Shown piece by piece: positions 1 to 8,218 of a DNA stretch of 64,000 nt. Source of the stretch: Streptomyces sp. HSG2. GTDB taxonomy: Bacteria > Actinomycetota > Actinomycetes > Streptomycetales > Streptomycetaceae. The stretch spans positions 5,064,501 through 5,128,500 of the forward strand of contig NZ_CP066801.1 in the NCBI RefSeq assembly GCF_016598575.1, written 5' to 3'. The position numbers and the translations under genes were made by a program. Every line of letters begins with the position of its first letter. The stretch's first letter is position 1. Below the pieces are notes generated by a model. It saw only the letters and a list, made by a program, of their open reading frames with translations, ran no database searches and was not told where the DNA came from.

Positions 1-300
1 CGCCTCCGCCGCGCCGACCGTGAGGCCCGTCCCCTCGCTCGCCCGCGCCCCGTCGCCCGAACGGGCCGGCGACGGCCGACAGCGGTAGAATCGGTAACCG
101 GGCCCACGGGCGAGGCGGACCGACGTCGCTCGCCGCGGGTTCCCGCGTGAGGCGCCCGTGTCGTGCTTCGGAGTGCCGCACCCTTCCGTGGGGCCCGAGG
201 GGTGGCCCGGCGCGCTCCTTAGGCGCCGAGGCGTCCGCACGTCCCGTGCCCCGCGACGGGCTCGGCAGCCACCCCCGAGCCGAACGCGAAGGGGCGATCC
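1..300. other. left edge, no complete gene
   Basis: No complete gene is visible. On the plus strand the frame beginning at base 2 has G or C in 26 of 28 third positions and stops at TAG 86-88, so the first 88 bases could be the Ala/Pro-rich tail of a gene entering from the left; this is too short to identify. From 89 to 300 there is only GC-rich leader sequence for the methyltransferase gene at 301. TAGAAT at 86-91 resembles a -10 hexamer but has no matching -35. Confidence 0.3.
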
Positions 301-1038
301 ATGACACCCGACATCCAGTACGGACCGGCAGTGGCCTCGGTGTACGACGACTTGGTCGCCCCCTCGGTACCGCCCGCCACGGCCGTCGAACGACTGCGTC
401 CGCACGTTACCGGCAAGCGTGTCCTGGAGGTGGGGGTGGGAACCGGTCGGGTCGCCCTGCCGCTCGCGGACATCGCCGCTGAGGTGGTGGGGATGGACAA
501 CTCGCCCGAGATGCTGCAGAAGCTCCGGGCCAAGGGCGTTCCCCCCAACATGACCGTGGTCGAGGGCGACTTTCGCGGACCCTTCCCCGTCAGCGGTCGC
601 TTCGAGGCCGCGTACTCCCTGATGGGGTCCCTGGCCTGCGTCGAGACGGAGGAGGAACTCTCCCAGGCGCTCTCCCGGGTGCACGACGTACTCGAACCGG
701 GCGCCACCTTCTCCATGGAGTACTACTTCGTGGACTCCTACCGACGGGCCGTGGAGATGCACGAGATGACGCTGCCGCAACCGGACGGCTCCTCCATCAC
801 CTTCACGGCGGACATCGACGACGGAAACGTGCTCACCTGGGACACTCGACTGGACCAGGGCGACGGCAAGGCCCTGGAGTTCAGCGAGCGGGTGCTCATG
901 TTGGAACCCGACAGGATTCGGACCGTCCTCCACGACGCCGGCTTCCGGGTCGAGGAGGTGTACCCGGTACGGGAGCCCGAGCCCTACATCTGGTTCCTCA
1001 CACGGTGCGTGGAGCGCGAGCAGAACACCGGGACCTGA
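301..1038 (+). CDS. class I SAM-dependent methyltransferase (linaridin-like locus)
   Basis: A 245-aa methyltransferase. The SAM-binding motif I is LEVGVGTGRVALPLA at about residues 41-55, followed by an acidic beta-2 end (GMDNSPEM) and motif II near residue 80 (VEGDF). The ATG at 301 has AAGGGG 8 nt upstream. It is clearly paralogous to the methyltransferase at 5843-6622, which carries almost the same motif I. In linaridins such as cypemycin a small SAM methyltransferase dimethylates the N-terminal amine of the peptide; that role is the working inference here because of the precursor peptides and LinH/LinL-like genes nearby. It converges on the flavoenzyme gene at 1068. Confidence 0.8.
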   Translation: MTPDIQYGPAVASVYDDLVAPSVPPATAVERLRPHVTGKRVLEVGVGTGRVALPLADIAAEVVGMDNSPEMLQKLRAKGVPPNMTVVEGDFRGPFPVSGRFEAAYSLMGSLACVETEEELSQALSRVHDVLEPGATFSMEYYFVDSYRRAVEMHEMTLPQPDGSSITFTADIDDGNVLTWDTRLDQGDGKALEFSERVLMLEPDRIRTVLHDAGFRVEEVYPVREPEPYIWFLTRCVEREQNTGT

Positions 1039-1055
1039 CCGGGGCGAGCCCCCGG
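1039..1055. terminator. small hairpin between convergent genes
   Basis: Arms CCGGGG (1039-1044) and CCCCGG (1050-1055) sit between the stop of the methyltransferase and the end of the convergent flavoenzyme gene. It could serve as a bidirectional terminator; it is short, so confidence is modest. Confidence 0.4.
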
Positions 1056-1067
1056 GTTCTCCCCGCC

Positions 1068-2513
1068 TCACCCGATCTCGACGCCGGTCCCGAACTCGTG
1101 TCGCAGCGCCGAACGGGCGGCGAGCACACCCGCCATGCCGTGCACACCGGGCCCCGGTGGGGTGGCGGCCGAGCACAGGTACACCCCGCGCAGCGGCGTG
1201 CGGTGAGGGTTCCAACGAGGCACGGGACGGAAGAGGGTCTGCCGAAGGGTCGTCGCCCCGGCCGCGATGTCTCCCCCGACGTAGTTCGGGTTGTACGACT
1301 CCAGAGCCGCGGCGCTGGTGGAACGTCGGTCCACCACGGTGTCCGCGAACCCGGGGGCGTAGCGTTCGATACGCGCGGTGACCAGGTCGGCGGGGTCGGT
1401 CGGGTCCCCGTTCGGCACGTGGGCGTAGGCCCACACCGGTCGATGGCCGCGCTCGCCGGCCCGGCCCGGATCCACGCTCGCCGGGTCGACCACCAACACG
1501 AACGGCTCCCCGCCGGCCACGCCACGGGCGACGGCCGACTCCTGACGGAAGATGTCCTCCTGGCCGCCCCCCAGATGCACGGTGCCCGCCCGCCCCACTT
1601 CCGGGTGCGCCCAGGGCACCGGACCACTGGTCAGGAAGTCGACCTTGGCCGCCCCCGGTCCGTGGCGATAGGCGCGCAGCGCCGTCCGGTAGCCGCGCGG
1701 AAGCGAAGCACCGCCGATCCTGAGGAACTCCTTCGGGCCGATGTCGAGGAGCACGGCGCGCGCCGAGCGCGGTAGGTCCCTCAGGTCGTCGACCCTTCGC
1801 CCGGTCACGACCGTGCCGCCGAGCGCTCGCAGCTCCGCCACCAGCGCGGCGGCGACACGCCCGCTGCCGCCGCGAGGAAGGGGCCAGCCGCTTCCGTGGG
1901 CGAGGTGCCCCAGGACCAGGGCGACACCCGCCGAGGCGGGCGTCGGCATCCGGCCGACGACATGCGCGCCCACTCCGGCCAACAACGCCCCGGCCTCCTC
2001 GTCGCGGAAGGCGCTTCGAGCCAGCGGTGTCCCGTGGCGGAGCATGCCCCGGGCGAGGAGAAGCGGACCGCGCACGTCGGACGGCAGGCTCCGCTGTCCA
2101 CCGAGCGCGAAGTCCACCACCGCCCGACTGTGCGCGAGGAGCGGCTCCATCAGTCGGCGCCAGGCCCGCCCGTCCCGTCCCAACCCCGCGCAGGTGGCGT
2201 CCAGGTCGTGGTGGGCGAGGGCGGCCCGACCGCCGTCCAGGGGATGGGCGTAGCTGATCTCGGGCCGGATCAGCTCGACACCCCGGGACGCCAGGTCGAA
2301 GGAGCGGAAGAATCCGGAGGCGGCGGCCATCGGATGCACCGCCGAGCAGATGTCGTGCACCACGTCGCCACGGAAGAGCGACTCCGTCCGCAGCCCGCCT
2401 CCCGGCTCCCCGGCCGCCTCGTACACGGTCACGGAGAGACCCGCGCGCGCCATGGTGACGGCGGCGGCCAGCCCGTTGGGGCCACTGCCGACGACGACGA
2501 CGTCCGATGCCAT
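1068..2513 (-). CDS. phytoene-dehydrogenase-like FAD oxidoreductase
   Basis: A 481-aa flavoenzyme of the phytoene desaturase/amine oxidase superfamily. The N-terminus holds a GxGxxG dinucleotide-binding fold (VVVGSGPNGLAAAVTMARAG) and the following E-x-GGG-R motif (AAGEPGGGLRTE) that contacts FAD. The C-terminus has the usual closing motif of the family (LCSAATPPGPGVHGMAG). The start is ATG 2513 with GGGAG-type purines upstream. Related oxidoreductases occur in linaridin loci lacking the cypemycin-type decarboxylase (LinE, from memory), where they may oxidise or reduce the peptide. It is divergent from precursor 1 across a 546-bp gap. Confidence 0.75.
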   Translation of the reverse strand: MASDVVVVGSGPNGLAAAVTMARAGLSVTVYEAAGEPGGGLRTESLFRGDVVHDICSAVHPMAAASGFFRSFDLASRGVELIRPEISYAHPLDGGRAALAHHDLDATCAGLGRDGRAWRRLMEPLLAHSRAVVDFALGGQRSLPSDVRGPLLLARGMLRHGTPLARSAFRDEEAGALLAGVGAHVVGRMPTPASAGVALVLGHLAHGSGWPLPRGGSGRVAAALVAELRALGGTVVTGRRVDDLRDLPRSARAVLLDIGPKEFLRIGGASLPRGYRTALRAYRHGPGAAKVDFLTSGPVPWAHPEVGRAGTVHLGGGQEDIFRQESAVARGVAGGEPFVLVVDPASVDPGRAGERGHRPVWAYAHVPNGDPTDPADLVTARIERYAPGFADTVVDRRSTSAAALESYNPNYVGGDIAAGATTLRQTLFRPVPRWNPHRTPLRGVYLCSAATPPGPGVHGMAGVLAARSALRHEFGTGVEIG

Positions 2514-3059
2514 ACCCCTGCTCCCGTCCTCCGCCGCGGCCCGCGACGAGCCGGGACCCGTCCGCCCGAGACACCCCTCGTCGGGGTGGGTGTCGTGCCG
2601 GGACGGCCCGCTCCGGTCGTCCGGACTCGGACGCGCCGGCGGGCGACCCCTCGGCCGGTCCGGACAGGATCACCGGGTGTCGGCCCCGGCACCTTCGTGG
2701 CCGCCGACCCTACTCCGTCACGGCGCTCGTCGCAGCGCGGGAACCGCCCCGGGCCGAGGACGACGACCCGTGCCGCCCGGGCCGGCAGCTTGCTGCCGCC
2801 ATCGCAGCAGCAAGCGGTCGCCACCAGGGCTTCCGGTCCCGGAGGCGCCTTGCCAAAGTGGTCCTCACCAGGGCACCCGAGGCGGCGCTCCCGCCGTCGT
2901 CGGCACCCTGGTCCGCGGACCCCACCTGCCGCCCCGCACGTCGGGAGCACGGCAAGCGAGGGCCTCGTCCGTCCCCCGGGGACCCGGGGGACGGGCCGCG
3001 AGCCGGTCGGGCCTCACGCCCCTCCGGGACCGTATCCGACGACGTACCGGGAGACACCC
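2514..3059. promoter_or_regulatory. divergent control region of the linaridin-like locus
   Basis: This 546-bp gene-free stretch separates the flavoenzyme (minus) from precursor peptide 1 (plus), so both promoters should lie here. No confident -35/-10 pair stands out. The clearest structure is a perfect 9-bp inverted repeat at 2788-2815, listed separately. The open frames crossing it are by-products of high GC. Confidence 0.5.
2788..2815. repeat. 9-bp inverted repeat, candidate operator
   Basis: Arms GCTTGCTGC (2788-2796) and GCAGCAAGC (2807-2815) are perfect complements around a 10-nt centre. The site lies about 245 bp upstream of precursor 1 and about 275 bp upstream of the flavoenzyme start. 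It may be an operator for the LuxR-type regulator at 6741-7769 or an RNA hairpin. Confidence 0.4.
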
Positions 3060-3254
3060 ATGTCCACCGTCACACGATTCCTCAACGACAGCGCCGAGCT
3101 GTCCGCCGTCGACATCCACGCCGAGACCGGTCAGGTCATGCGGGGCACCCAGCCCGTGCTGGCCACCCCCGGCTTCGCGGTCACCCTGGCCGCGGCCGGA
3201 CTCGGCGTGTCGTCCGCCGCGATCACCTTCATCGGCACCCGCAAGGAGGTCTGA
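3060..3254 (+). CDS. linaridin-like precursor peptide 1
   Basis: A 64-aa peptide with a polar, acidic N-terminal half (leader-like) and a hydrophobic Ala/Gly/Val/Thr-rich C-terminal half ending in RKEV. The junction reads PVLATPGFAVT, which resembles the ATP-rich core start of cypemycin-type peptides and matches the junction of precursor 3 (PVLTVTPAAFAIT). There is no Cys, so an AviCys ring is not possible; Thr/Ser at several core positions could be dehydrated. The ATG at 3060 has GGGAG a few bases upstream. A hairpin follows the stop before the LinH-like gene, as expected when a precursor is made in excess of its enzymes. The assignment as a RiPP precursor is inferred from size, context and similarity to the other two peptides. 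Confidence 0.7.
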   Translation: MSTVTRFLNDSAELSAVDIHAETGQVMRGTQPVLATPGFAVTLAAAGLGVSSAAITFIGTRKEV

Positions 3255-3270
3255 GACCCCTCGGCACAAC

Positions 3271-3313
3271 GGGCCGTCCCCGCGGCACCCTCGCGCGCTC
3301 CCGGGGACGGCCC
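3271..3313 (+). terminator. attenuator hairpin after precursor 1
   Basis: Twelve-base arms at 3271-3282 and 3302-3313 are perfectly complementary around a 19-nt loop, with no U-tract. The hairpin lies in the 100-bp gap between precursor 1 and the LinH-like gene. Partial termination here would make more precursor than enzyme transcript. Confidence 0.65.
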
Positions 3314-3354
3314 CGCCACTGGCGACCGTCACACCGCACCTCGGAGAAACCCGC

Positions 3355-5241
3355 GTGAAACCGCTGCTGAAGAGAGCCTCCCGGGCACTGATCGGACCCA
3401 TGCCCGTCTCCCGCGACCGGGCGATGGGCATGGCGGAACGGCTGTCCGCCATGACCGCGCTCACCGCGTCCGCCGAGCACCTCGCCCGCCGGCGGGCGAC
3501 CCGCCCGGGCGGTCTCAACGACTGGGCCGTCAACCGCGACGCGTACGCGCGACGGCATCCGATCACCCGCCGGGTGCTGGACGCGCTCGCCGACGAGCGC
3601 GTCACGACGGCACTCCACGCCGGCCGGGTCGTCGCCGGAGCCGCCCTGCTGTTGCCGGGCTCGGGCCGGTGGCGGGGGGCCGCCGGGCTGTTCATGGGGG
3701 TCGGCGGCGCGGCGCTCTACCCACGCCATCGCTACGGTACCGATGGCTCGGACCAGGTCTCCACCCTGGTTCAGTCCGCGGTCGGTGTCGCGCGACTCTC
3801 CCGCCGGACCACCACCCAGGACGCTCTGCTGTGGTACGTGGCCGTCCAGTCCAACCTCTCGTATCTGGTCTCCGGCTGGATGAAACTCCTCGGGCGGGAC
3901 TGGCGCACGGGTGCCGCCCTGCAGGGGGTGATGCGAACGCGCACCTACGGCCACCACGCGGTATGGCGACTCACCACGCGTCATCCCCGCGCGGCCCGAG
4001 CGGTCGTCCACGGAGTCCTGGCGCTCGAATGCCTCTTCCCGGTGCTGTACCTGCGCGGCGGCGCGCTCACCCGGCCCGTCGTCGCCTCGGCCGCCGCTTT
4101 CCACGTCGCCAACGCCTTCGCGATGGGACTCGGCCGATTCGCCACCGCCTTCGTCTCCATGCATCCGATCGTGGCCTACACCAGCGCCCCCGCGGCCCAC
4201 CCGGCCGTCGTGGGGCGGGACGACCGGTTTCCCGCGTCCGTCGCCGTCGCCGTCGCCGGGGCCGCCGGCTACTGCGCGGTGACCGCGCTAGCCCGACGGC
4301 GACGGGCCACCGCCACCGACGGCACCACCGGCTCCGTCACCACCCGACACGGGAACGTGCTGCGTCACACCGCGCGACTGCGCGACGAGCGATCCACGCC
4401 CGTGGCGGTCTTCGTACCGGGACTGGTGGCCACTCCCCACCACTTCGGCTGGGTCACCCAGACGTTGATCGGCGACGGGGATCTCGACCTGGTGACCTAC
4501 CAACGAGCCGGGTACGGACCGAGTACCCGAGGCGCCGACACGCCGTTCACCCTGCGGGAATCCGTCGACGACCTGGTGGACCTGGTGGACGAGGTCGTGC
4601 CGGCGGGGCGTCCCGTCCTGCTGGTGGGGCACTCGCTCGGCAGCGAACTCGCCCGGCGTGCCGCGCCCGCGCTCGGCGGACGCCTGCACGGAATCGTCTA
4701 CCTCGACTCCTCCCATCCCGCCGAACTCCACCGCTCCGAACAGCAGGGCACCTCGGCGCACCTGCTCCGGCAGGACCTCACCCGCTTCCTGAACAGCCTC
4801 CGCGTCGGCCTCGGTTCCCTGCTCGTACGCCCCGCCTGGGTGGACGATCTTCCCGCGCCGGTACGCGAGGACGCCATGGCCCAGTACGCCGACACCAGGC
4901 TCTGGAACGCCGGACGGCGCGAGTGGCACGCGGTGGAGCGAGACTTCCGCGCCCACGACGGCACGCTGTCCCCCGTCGACGCGCACGCCCTGGTGCTCTC
5001 CGCGCAACGGACCGTGGACCAGGACCCCGAGCAGCTCCTCATGCACCGTGAACTGGCGGAGGCCCACCGCCTCCCGGGGCGGCTGGTCCGGGTGGAGGTG
5101 ATCGAGGACTGCGATCACGAGTCACTGCTCACCCAGGCACGCTTCGGCACCGACGTCGGCCGCCGCATCGTCGCCTTTCTGGCGGACACGGCCACCACCA
5201 CTCGCCCCCAGGAACCCGCCACAGGGGAGGCCCCCCGATGA
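3355..5241 (+). CDS. LinH-like membrane protein: HTTM domain fused to alpha/beta hydrolase
   Basis: A 628-aa fusion starting at GTG 3355 with GGAGAAA upstream. Residues about 70-300 form several membrane segments of the HTTM type (related to vitamin K-dependent carboxylase and SdpB), with a conserved tract around YLVSGWMKLLGRDWRTG. Residues about 340-615 are an alpha/beta hydrolase with a full triad: nucleophile elbow GHSLG (Ser427), acid near Asp451 and His588 (DCDHES). In linaridins the H and L proteins work together as a membrane complex and have been implicated in dehydration or epimerisation of the peptide (family knowledge, from memory). The gene is coupled to the DUF5819 gene by an ATGA overlap. 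An SdpAB-like peptide-toxin system is the main alternative. Confidence 0.75.
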   Translation: MKPLLKRASRALIGPMPVSRDRAMGMAERLSAMTALTASAEHLARRRATRPGGLNDWAVNRDAYARRHPITRRVLDALADERVTTALHAGRVVAGAALLLPGSGRWRGAAGLFMGVGGAALYPRHRYGTDGSDQVSTLVQSAVGVARLSRRTTTQDALLWYVAVQSNLSYLVSGWMKLLGRDWRTGAALQGVMRTRTYGHHAVWRLTTRHPRAARAVVHGVLALECLFPVLYLRGGALTRPVVASAAAFHVANAFAMGLGRFATAFVSMHPIVAYTSAPAAHPAVVGRDDRFPASVAVAVAGAAGYCAVTALARRRRATATDGTTGSVTTRHGNVLRHTARLRDERSTPVAVFVPGLVATPHHFGWVTQTLIGDGDLDLVTYQRAGYGPSTRGADTPFTLRESVDDLVDLVDEVVPAGRPVLLVGHSLGSELARRAAPALGGRLHGIVYLDSSHPAELHRSEQQGTSAHLLRQDLTRFLNSLRVGLGSLLVRPAWVDDLPAPVREDAMAQYADTRLWNAGRREWHAVERDFRAHDGTLSPVDAHALVLSAQRTVDQDPEQLLMHRELAEAHRLPGRLVRVEVIEDCDHESLLTQARFGTDVGRRIVAFLADTATTTRPQEPATGEAPR

Positions 5242-5846
5242 GACGACACGCCCACACCGCCGCGCGCGCGATCCGCCACGCGACGACCGGCTCCGGAGCA
5301 GTCGGACGCCTGGCACTCGGTCTGCTGGCCGCCGGCACCCTCCTCTCCCAACACGAGAACACGGCCTTCGCCCGTCTCGCCCAGCGCGACGTCTTCCAGG
5401 GCATGTTCCCCAACTGGCGATTCTTCGCCCCCAATCCGGCTCAACACGACTTCCACCTGCACTACCGGACGCTCGGAGCGGCCGACGACACCTCCCCCTG
5501 GACAGAACTGGAGATCATCCAACCGCGCCGGCCCCGCCAGGTGGCCTGGTTCCCCGAACGACGCGCGGAGAAAGGGGTGTTCGACGTGAGCGCCGAACTG
5601 ACGTCCGTCCTGCACCGAGGCTTCGCCCACGCCGCGCTCACCCCCGCCTACCGAACCCTCGCGGCGTTCCTCCGCGCGGAGGTGGGAGCGCGGTGCCCCG
5701 AGGGCACCAGGGGCCTTCAATTCACCCTGACTCGGGCGGGCGGCCACGATCCGTCGGTCCGTCCCGAGATCGTCTTCGTGTCCCCCCTCGTCCCTCTGTC
5801 CGGACCGACAGCAGACACCACACGGAAGGCCGCGACGCCGGCATGA
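5238..5846 (+). CDS. LinL-like DUF5819 membrane protein
   Basis: A 202-aa protein whose ATG overlaps the stop of the LinH-like gene (ATGA at 5238-5241). One N-terminal hydrophobic segment (about residues 20-36) anchors it. It is followed by the DUF5819 signature NWRFFAPNPAQHDFHLHYRT, a motif also seen in SdpA-type partners of HTTM proteins. Translational coupling to the HTTM-hydrolase strongly suggests a heteromeric membrane enzyme, as for the L and H proteins of linaridin loci. Its own stop overlaps the start of the next methyltransferase (ATGA at 5843-5846). Confidence 0.7.
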   Translation: MRRHAHTAARAIRHATTGSGAVGRLALGLLAAGTLLSQHENTAFARLAQRDVFQGMFPNWRFFAPNPAQHDFHLHYRTLGAADDTSPWTELEIIQPRRPRQVAWFPERRAEKGVFDVSAELTSVLHRGFAHAALTPAYRTLAAFLRAEVGARCPEGTRGLQFTLTRAGGHDPSVRPEIVFVSPLVPLSGPTADTTRKAATPA

Positions 5847-6622
5847 CGACCGCCCCATCGAGCCCCTCCCCGGACAACGGCTACGGACGTGAGTTCGCCG
5901 GCTTCTACGACCGGCTGTTCCCTTCCGACCACAACGCCGAGGCGACCGCCGAGACCCTCGCCTCCTGGCACCCCGGTGGCGACCTGCCCTCGCTCGAACT
6001 GGGCGTGGGCACCGGCCGCGTCGCCCTTCCCCTCGCCCGCCGGACCGGCACCGTCGTGGGAGTCGACTCCTCGCCGGAGATGCTGGAACGACTCCACGCC
6101 AAGCTCGACACGCCCGACGCCCCGCCCGTCGTCCCCGTCCTGGCGGACATCCGCGGTCACGCGGACGAACGCCGGTACGGACTGGTGTACTGCGTCTGCG
6201 CCACCCTGTCCATGCTGCTGAACCCCGCCGATCAACGCACCGCCCTCACCCGGGCGGCGGAGCGCCTCGTACCGGGAGGCACCCTCGTCGTGGAGACGCA
6301 CAACCCCGGCCCCGTCCTCGACCTCCACGAGGGGCGCCGGCGCGCCTCCTTCTTCACTCCGTATCCCGATCCGCCCGGGTCGGGGCTCCTCACCTGCTCC
6401 GTCGTCGAACCGGAGAGCCGCCTCTGGCAAGCGTCGCAGATCTGGTTCGAGGGAGGCGGCTCCCTGGTGGGAACCGAACTCAGCCGCCTCACCACACCCG
6501 AGGAAGTCGACGACCACGCCGCCGCTGCGGGACTGCTCCCGGTCGGCCGCTTCTCCGACTGGCTCGGCACGCCCTACGCGCCCGACAGCCCGATGTTCGT
6601 CACCCGCTACCGGGTCTCGTGA
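5843..6622 (+). CDS. second class I SAM-dependent methyltransferase
   Basis: A 259-aa methyltransferase with motif I LELGVGTGRVALPLA (about residues 51-65), then GVDSSPEMLERL. It is the closest relative in the window of the enzyme at 301-1038. It is translationally coupled to the DUF5819 gene and therefore part of the same operon. Probable role: N-alpha methylation of a linaridin-like peptide. Two methyltransferases for three precursors may mean different substrates or two methylation sites. The end of the gene overlaps a 20-bp stem terminator. Confidence 0.78.
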   Translation: MTTAPSSPSPDNGYGREFAGFYDRLFPSDHNAEATAETLASWHPGGDLPSLELGVGTGRVALPLARRTGTVVGVDSSPEMLERLHAKLDTPDAPPVVPVLADIRGHADERRYGLVYCVCATLSMLLNPADQRTALTRAAERLVPGGTLVVETHNPGPVLDLHEGRRRASFFTPYPDPPGSGLLTCSVVEPESRLWQASQIWFEGGGSLVGTELSRLTTPEEVDDHAAAAGLLPVGRFSDWLGTPYAPDSPMFVTRYRVS

Positions 6623-6640
6623 CCCGGTAGCGGGTGACGA
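6597..6640. terminator. 20-bp perfect stem terminator overlapping a stop codon
   Basis: Arms at 6597-6616 and 6621-6640 are perfectly complementary over 20 bp around the loop TCGT. The 5' arm encodes the last residues of the methyltransferase and its TGA lies at 6620-6622, inside the loop and 3' arm. The LuxR-type regulator gene converges from the right, so the stem probably works for both strands. Confidence 0.8.
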
Positions 6641-6740
6641 GCCGGCCGCATGGAAGCCCCTCAGCCGCGAGGAGCGTCGACCGTCCGACAACGCGAGGAG
6701 CTTCGATGGTCATCTGTCGTGCCACCCGGCAGGAGCGAGG

Positions 6741-7769
6741 TCAGCCCCGCGGCCGATCGGAAGCGATCGTCGTGTCGGCGTGCGCCGGAACCCAACCCCG
6801 ATCCCGCGCCGCCAACGCCGCCTGCACCCGGTTGTCGGCGCCCAGCAGCGCCACCACCTCGGCGACGTGGCGCCGGTAGGTGCGCAGGGAGACCCCCAGC
6901 CGCCGCGCCCCCACCTCGTCCTTGGGCACGGTGCACATCGTGTGCAGGACCAGCCGCTGTGACGCGGTCGGGACGGGAGCGCCCTCGCCGACGGGGAACC
7001 TGTCCGCCCCCTCCCACAGTCGCTCGAAGAGCTTGACGGCGTTGTCGACCACCGCTTGCTCCCTGGTCACGAGGACACCCCGTGAGAGATCCCTCGTGTC
7101 GGCCGGGAGAACCGCCGTCCGCCGATCGTAGACGAGGAGTAACTCGGTGAGCCGGCCGCTCATCCTCACCTCGGCGCCGAGGTGGGCGAGTTCGGACAGG
7201 TACGACGTGGCGTCGCGGTCCCCCAGCAACCCGGGGGCCACCACGCCACGCATCCGCACACCTCGCCGCAGACAGCGCAACTCGATCGGCCGTGCGTGCG
7301 TCACGTACTCGGGGCTGCGTCGGTCGTCCGGCTTGACCGACAGGACCTCCTCACGGCTGAAGAAGGCCAGTTCGTCGATCCGCTCTCGGATCCTTGACAG
7401 ATCGCCCAGCCGCTCGATACCCGCCCGGTCCGAGTCGTCACCCCTCCCACGGCGAGAGCCCTCCGACTCCAACGACGAGACGATGCCACGCGTGTCGGCC
7501 AGACCGCGCATCCGACCCAGCAGCCTCTCCAACTCCGCGTCGGCCAGCCTCGGGACGACGGCGGAGGGCTCGACCGCGTGCACCTGGCCGGTGCTCCTCC
7601 TCAACAGGCCGAGTGAGAGCAGCCGTTCGAGTGCCCGGCGCCCCACGTCAGGGGCCATGCCCAACTCGGCCCCGGCACCTTCTTCGGTGTCGGCCGGGTT
7701 GCGCAGGAAGTGTCGGTACACCTCCTCCTCCACCCGGGACAGACCGAGTACCTGCATGACGTGCCCCAC
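6741..7769 (-). CDS. LuxR-type transcriptional regulator
   Basis: A 342-aa regulator. The N-terminal 60-70 residues look like a TrmB-type winged helix (VEEEVYRHFLRNPADTEEGA), the middle is a PLD-like sensor region, and the C-terminus (about residues 255-330) is an atypical LuxR helix-turn-helix (GARRLGVSLRTYRRHVAEV). GTG 7769 is chosen because GGAAGGGG lies 7 nt upstream; ATG 7757 is the alternative. This architecture is common in Streptomyces next to RiPP genes. It probably controls the linaridin-like locus. Confidence 0.75.
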   Translation of the reverse strand: MGHVMQVLGLSRVEEEVYRHFLRNPADTEEGAGAELGMAPDVGRRALERLLSLGLLRRSTGQVHAVEPSAVVPRLADAELERLLGRMRGLADTRGIVSSLESEGSRRGRGDDSDRAGIERLGDLSRIRERIDELAFFSREEVLSVKPDDRRSPEYVTHARPIELRCLRRGVRMRGVVAPGLLGDRDATSYLSELAHLGAEVRMSGRLTELLLVYDRRTAVLPADTRDLSRGVLVTREQAVVDNAVKLFERLWEGADRFPVGEGAPVPTASQRLVLHTMCTVPKDEVGARRLGVSLRTYRRHVAEVVALLGADNRVQAALAARDRGWVPAHADTTIASDRPRG

Positions 7770-7990
7770 CCGCGTGCCCCTTCCACTCGATCGCGGGCAG
7801 GTTACCCGGGGCGGGTTCCGTCGGACGACGGAGGGGTGATCCGTCGCGACACCCCTCCGACGTCACCCGTGCCCGCGGTGCCCGTGGCACGGACGCGTCG
7901 AACCGGTGGCGGATCCCACAGGGTCGGTACGCCCCGCGGCGAGGAAGGAGCGTCCTGGACGACCTTGCCGCGGGGCGAAACGCGAAACCG
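7770..7990. promoter_or_regulatory. leader of the LuxR-type regulator gene
   Basis: A 221-bp gap upstream of the regulator on the minus strand and downstream of precursor 2. It should hold the regulator promoter or precursor 2 terminator. I see no clear hexamers or long stem here. Confidence 0.35.
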
Positions 7991-8218
7991 TCATCCCGCC
8001 GTCTGGACGACGGTGGACACGACCCCGTACGTGGCGTAGGTGGCCGCCGCGCCCGCGCCGGCGAAGGTCACCGCGGCGAACGCGTTGGCGGCCAAGCCGG
8101 TGAAGGTGACGCCGACCGGTTCCACGGGTCCCGGATGGAGGGATCCCGCTTGCGTCTCGTCCAACTCGTCATTGCACACGACGGCGATCTTGTGGTTAAC
8201 GCGGTCGTTTGCGGACAT
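7991..8218 (-). CDS. linaridin-like precursor peptide 2
   Basis: A 75-aa peptide from ATG 8218 with an excellent AGGAGG 8 nt upstream. Residues 1-32 are polar (leader-like, containing one Cys) and residues 35-75 are a Gly/Ala/Thr/Val-rich hydrophobic segment with nine Thr/Ser. The segment EPVGVTFTGLAANAFAAVT aligns with the junctions of precursors 1 and 3 through PV...FA..T. No known toxin or membrane protein family was recognised. It is inferred to be a third substrate of the same enzymes; a small membrane or signalling peptide is the alternative. Confidence 0.6.
   Translation of the reverse strand: MSANDRVNHKIAVVCNDELDETQAGSLHPGPVEPVGVTFTGLAANAFAAVTFAGAGAAATYATYGVVSTVVQTAG

Noticed and set aside
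2350..5241. Very long open frame (963 codons) running through precursor 1 into the HTTM-hydrolase gene
   Set aside because: Only the part from GTG 3355 has family similarity, membrane helices and a ribosome site; the upstream part is frame-open because of high GC.
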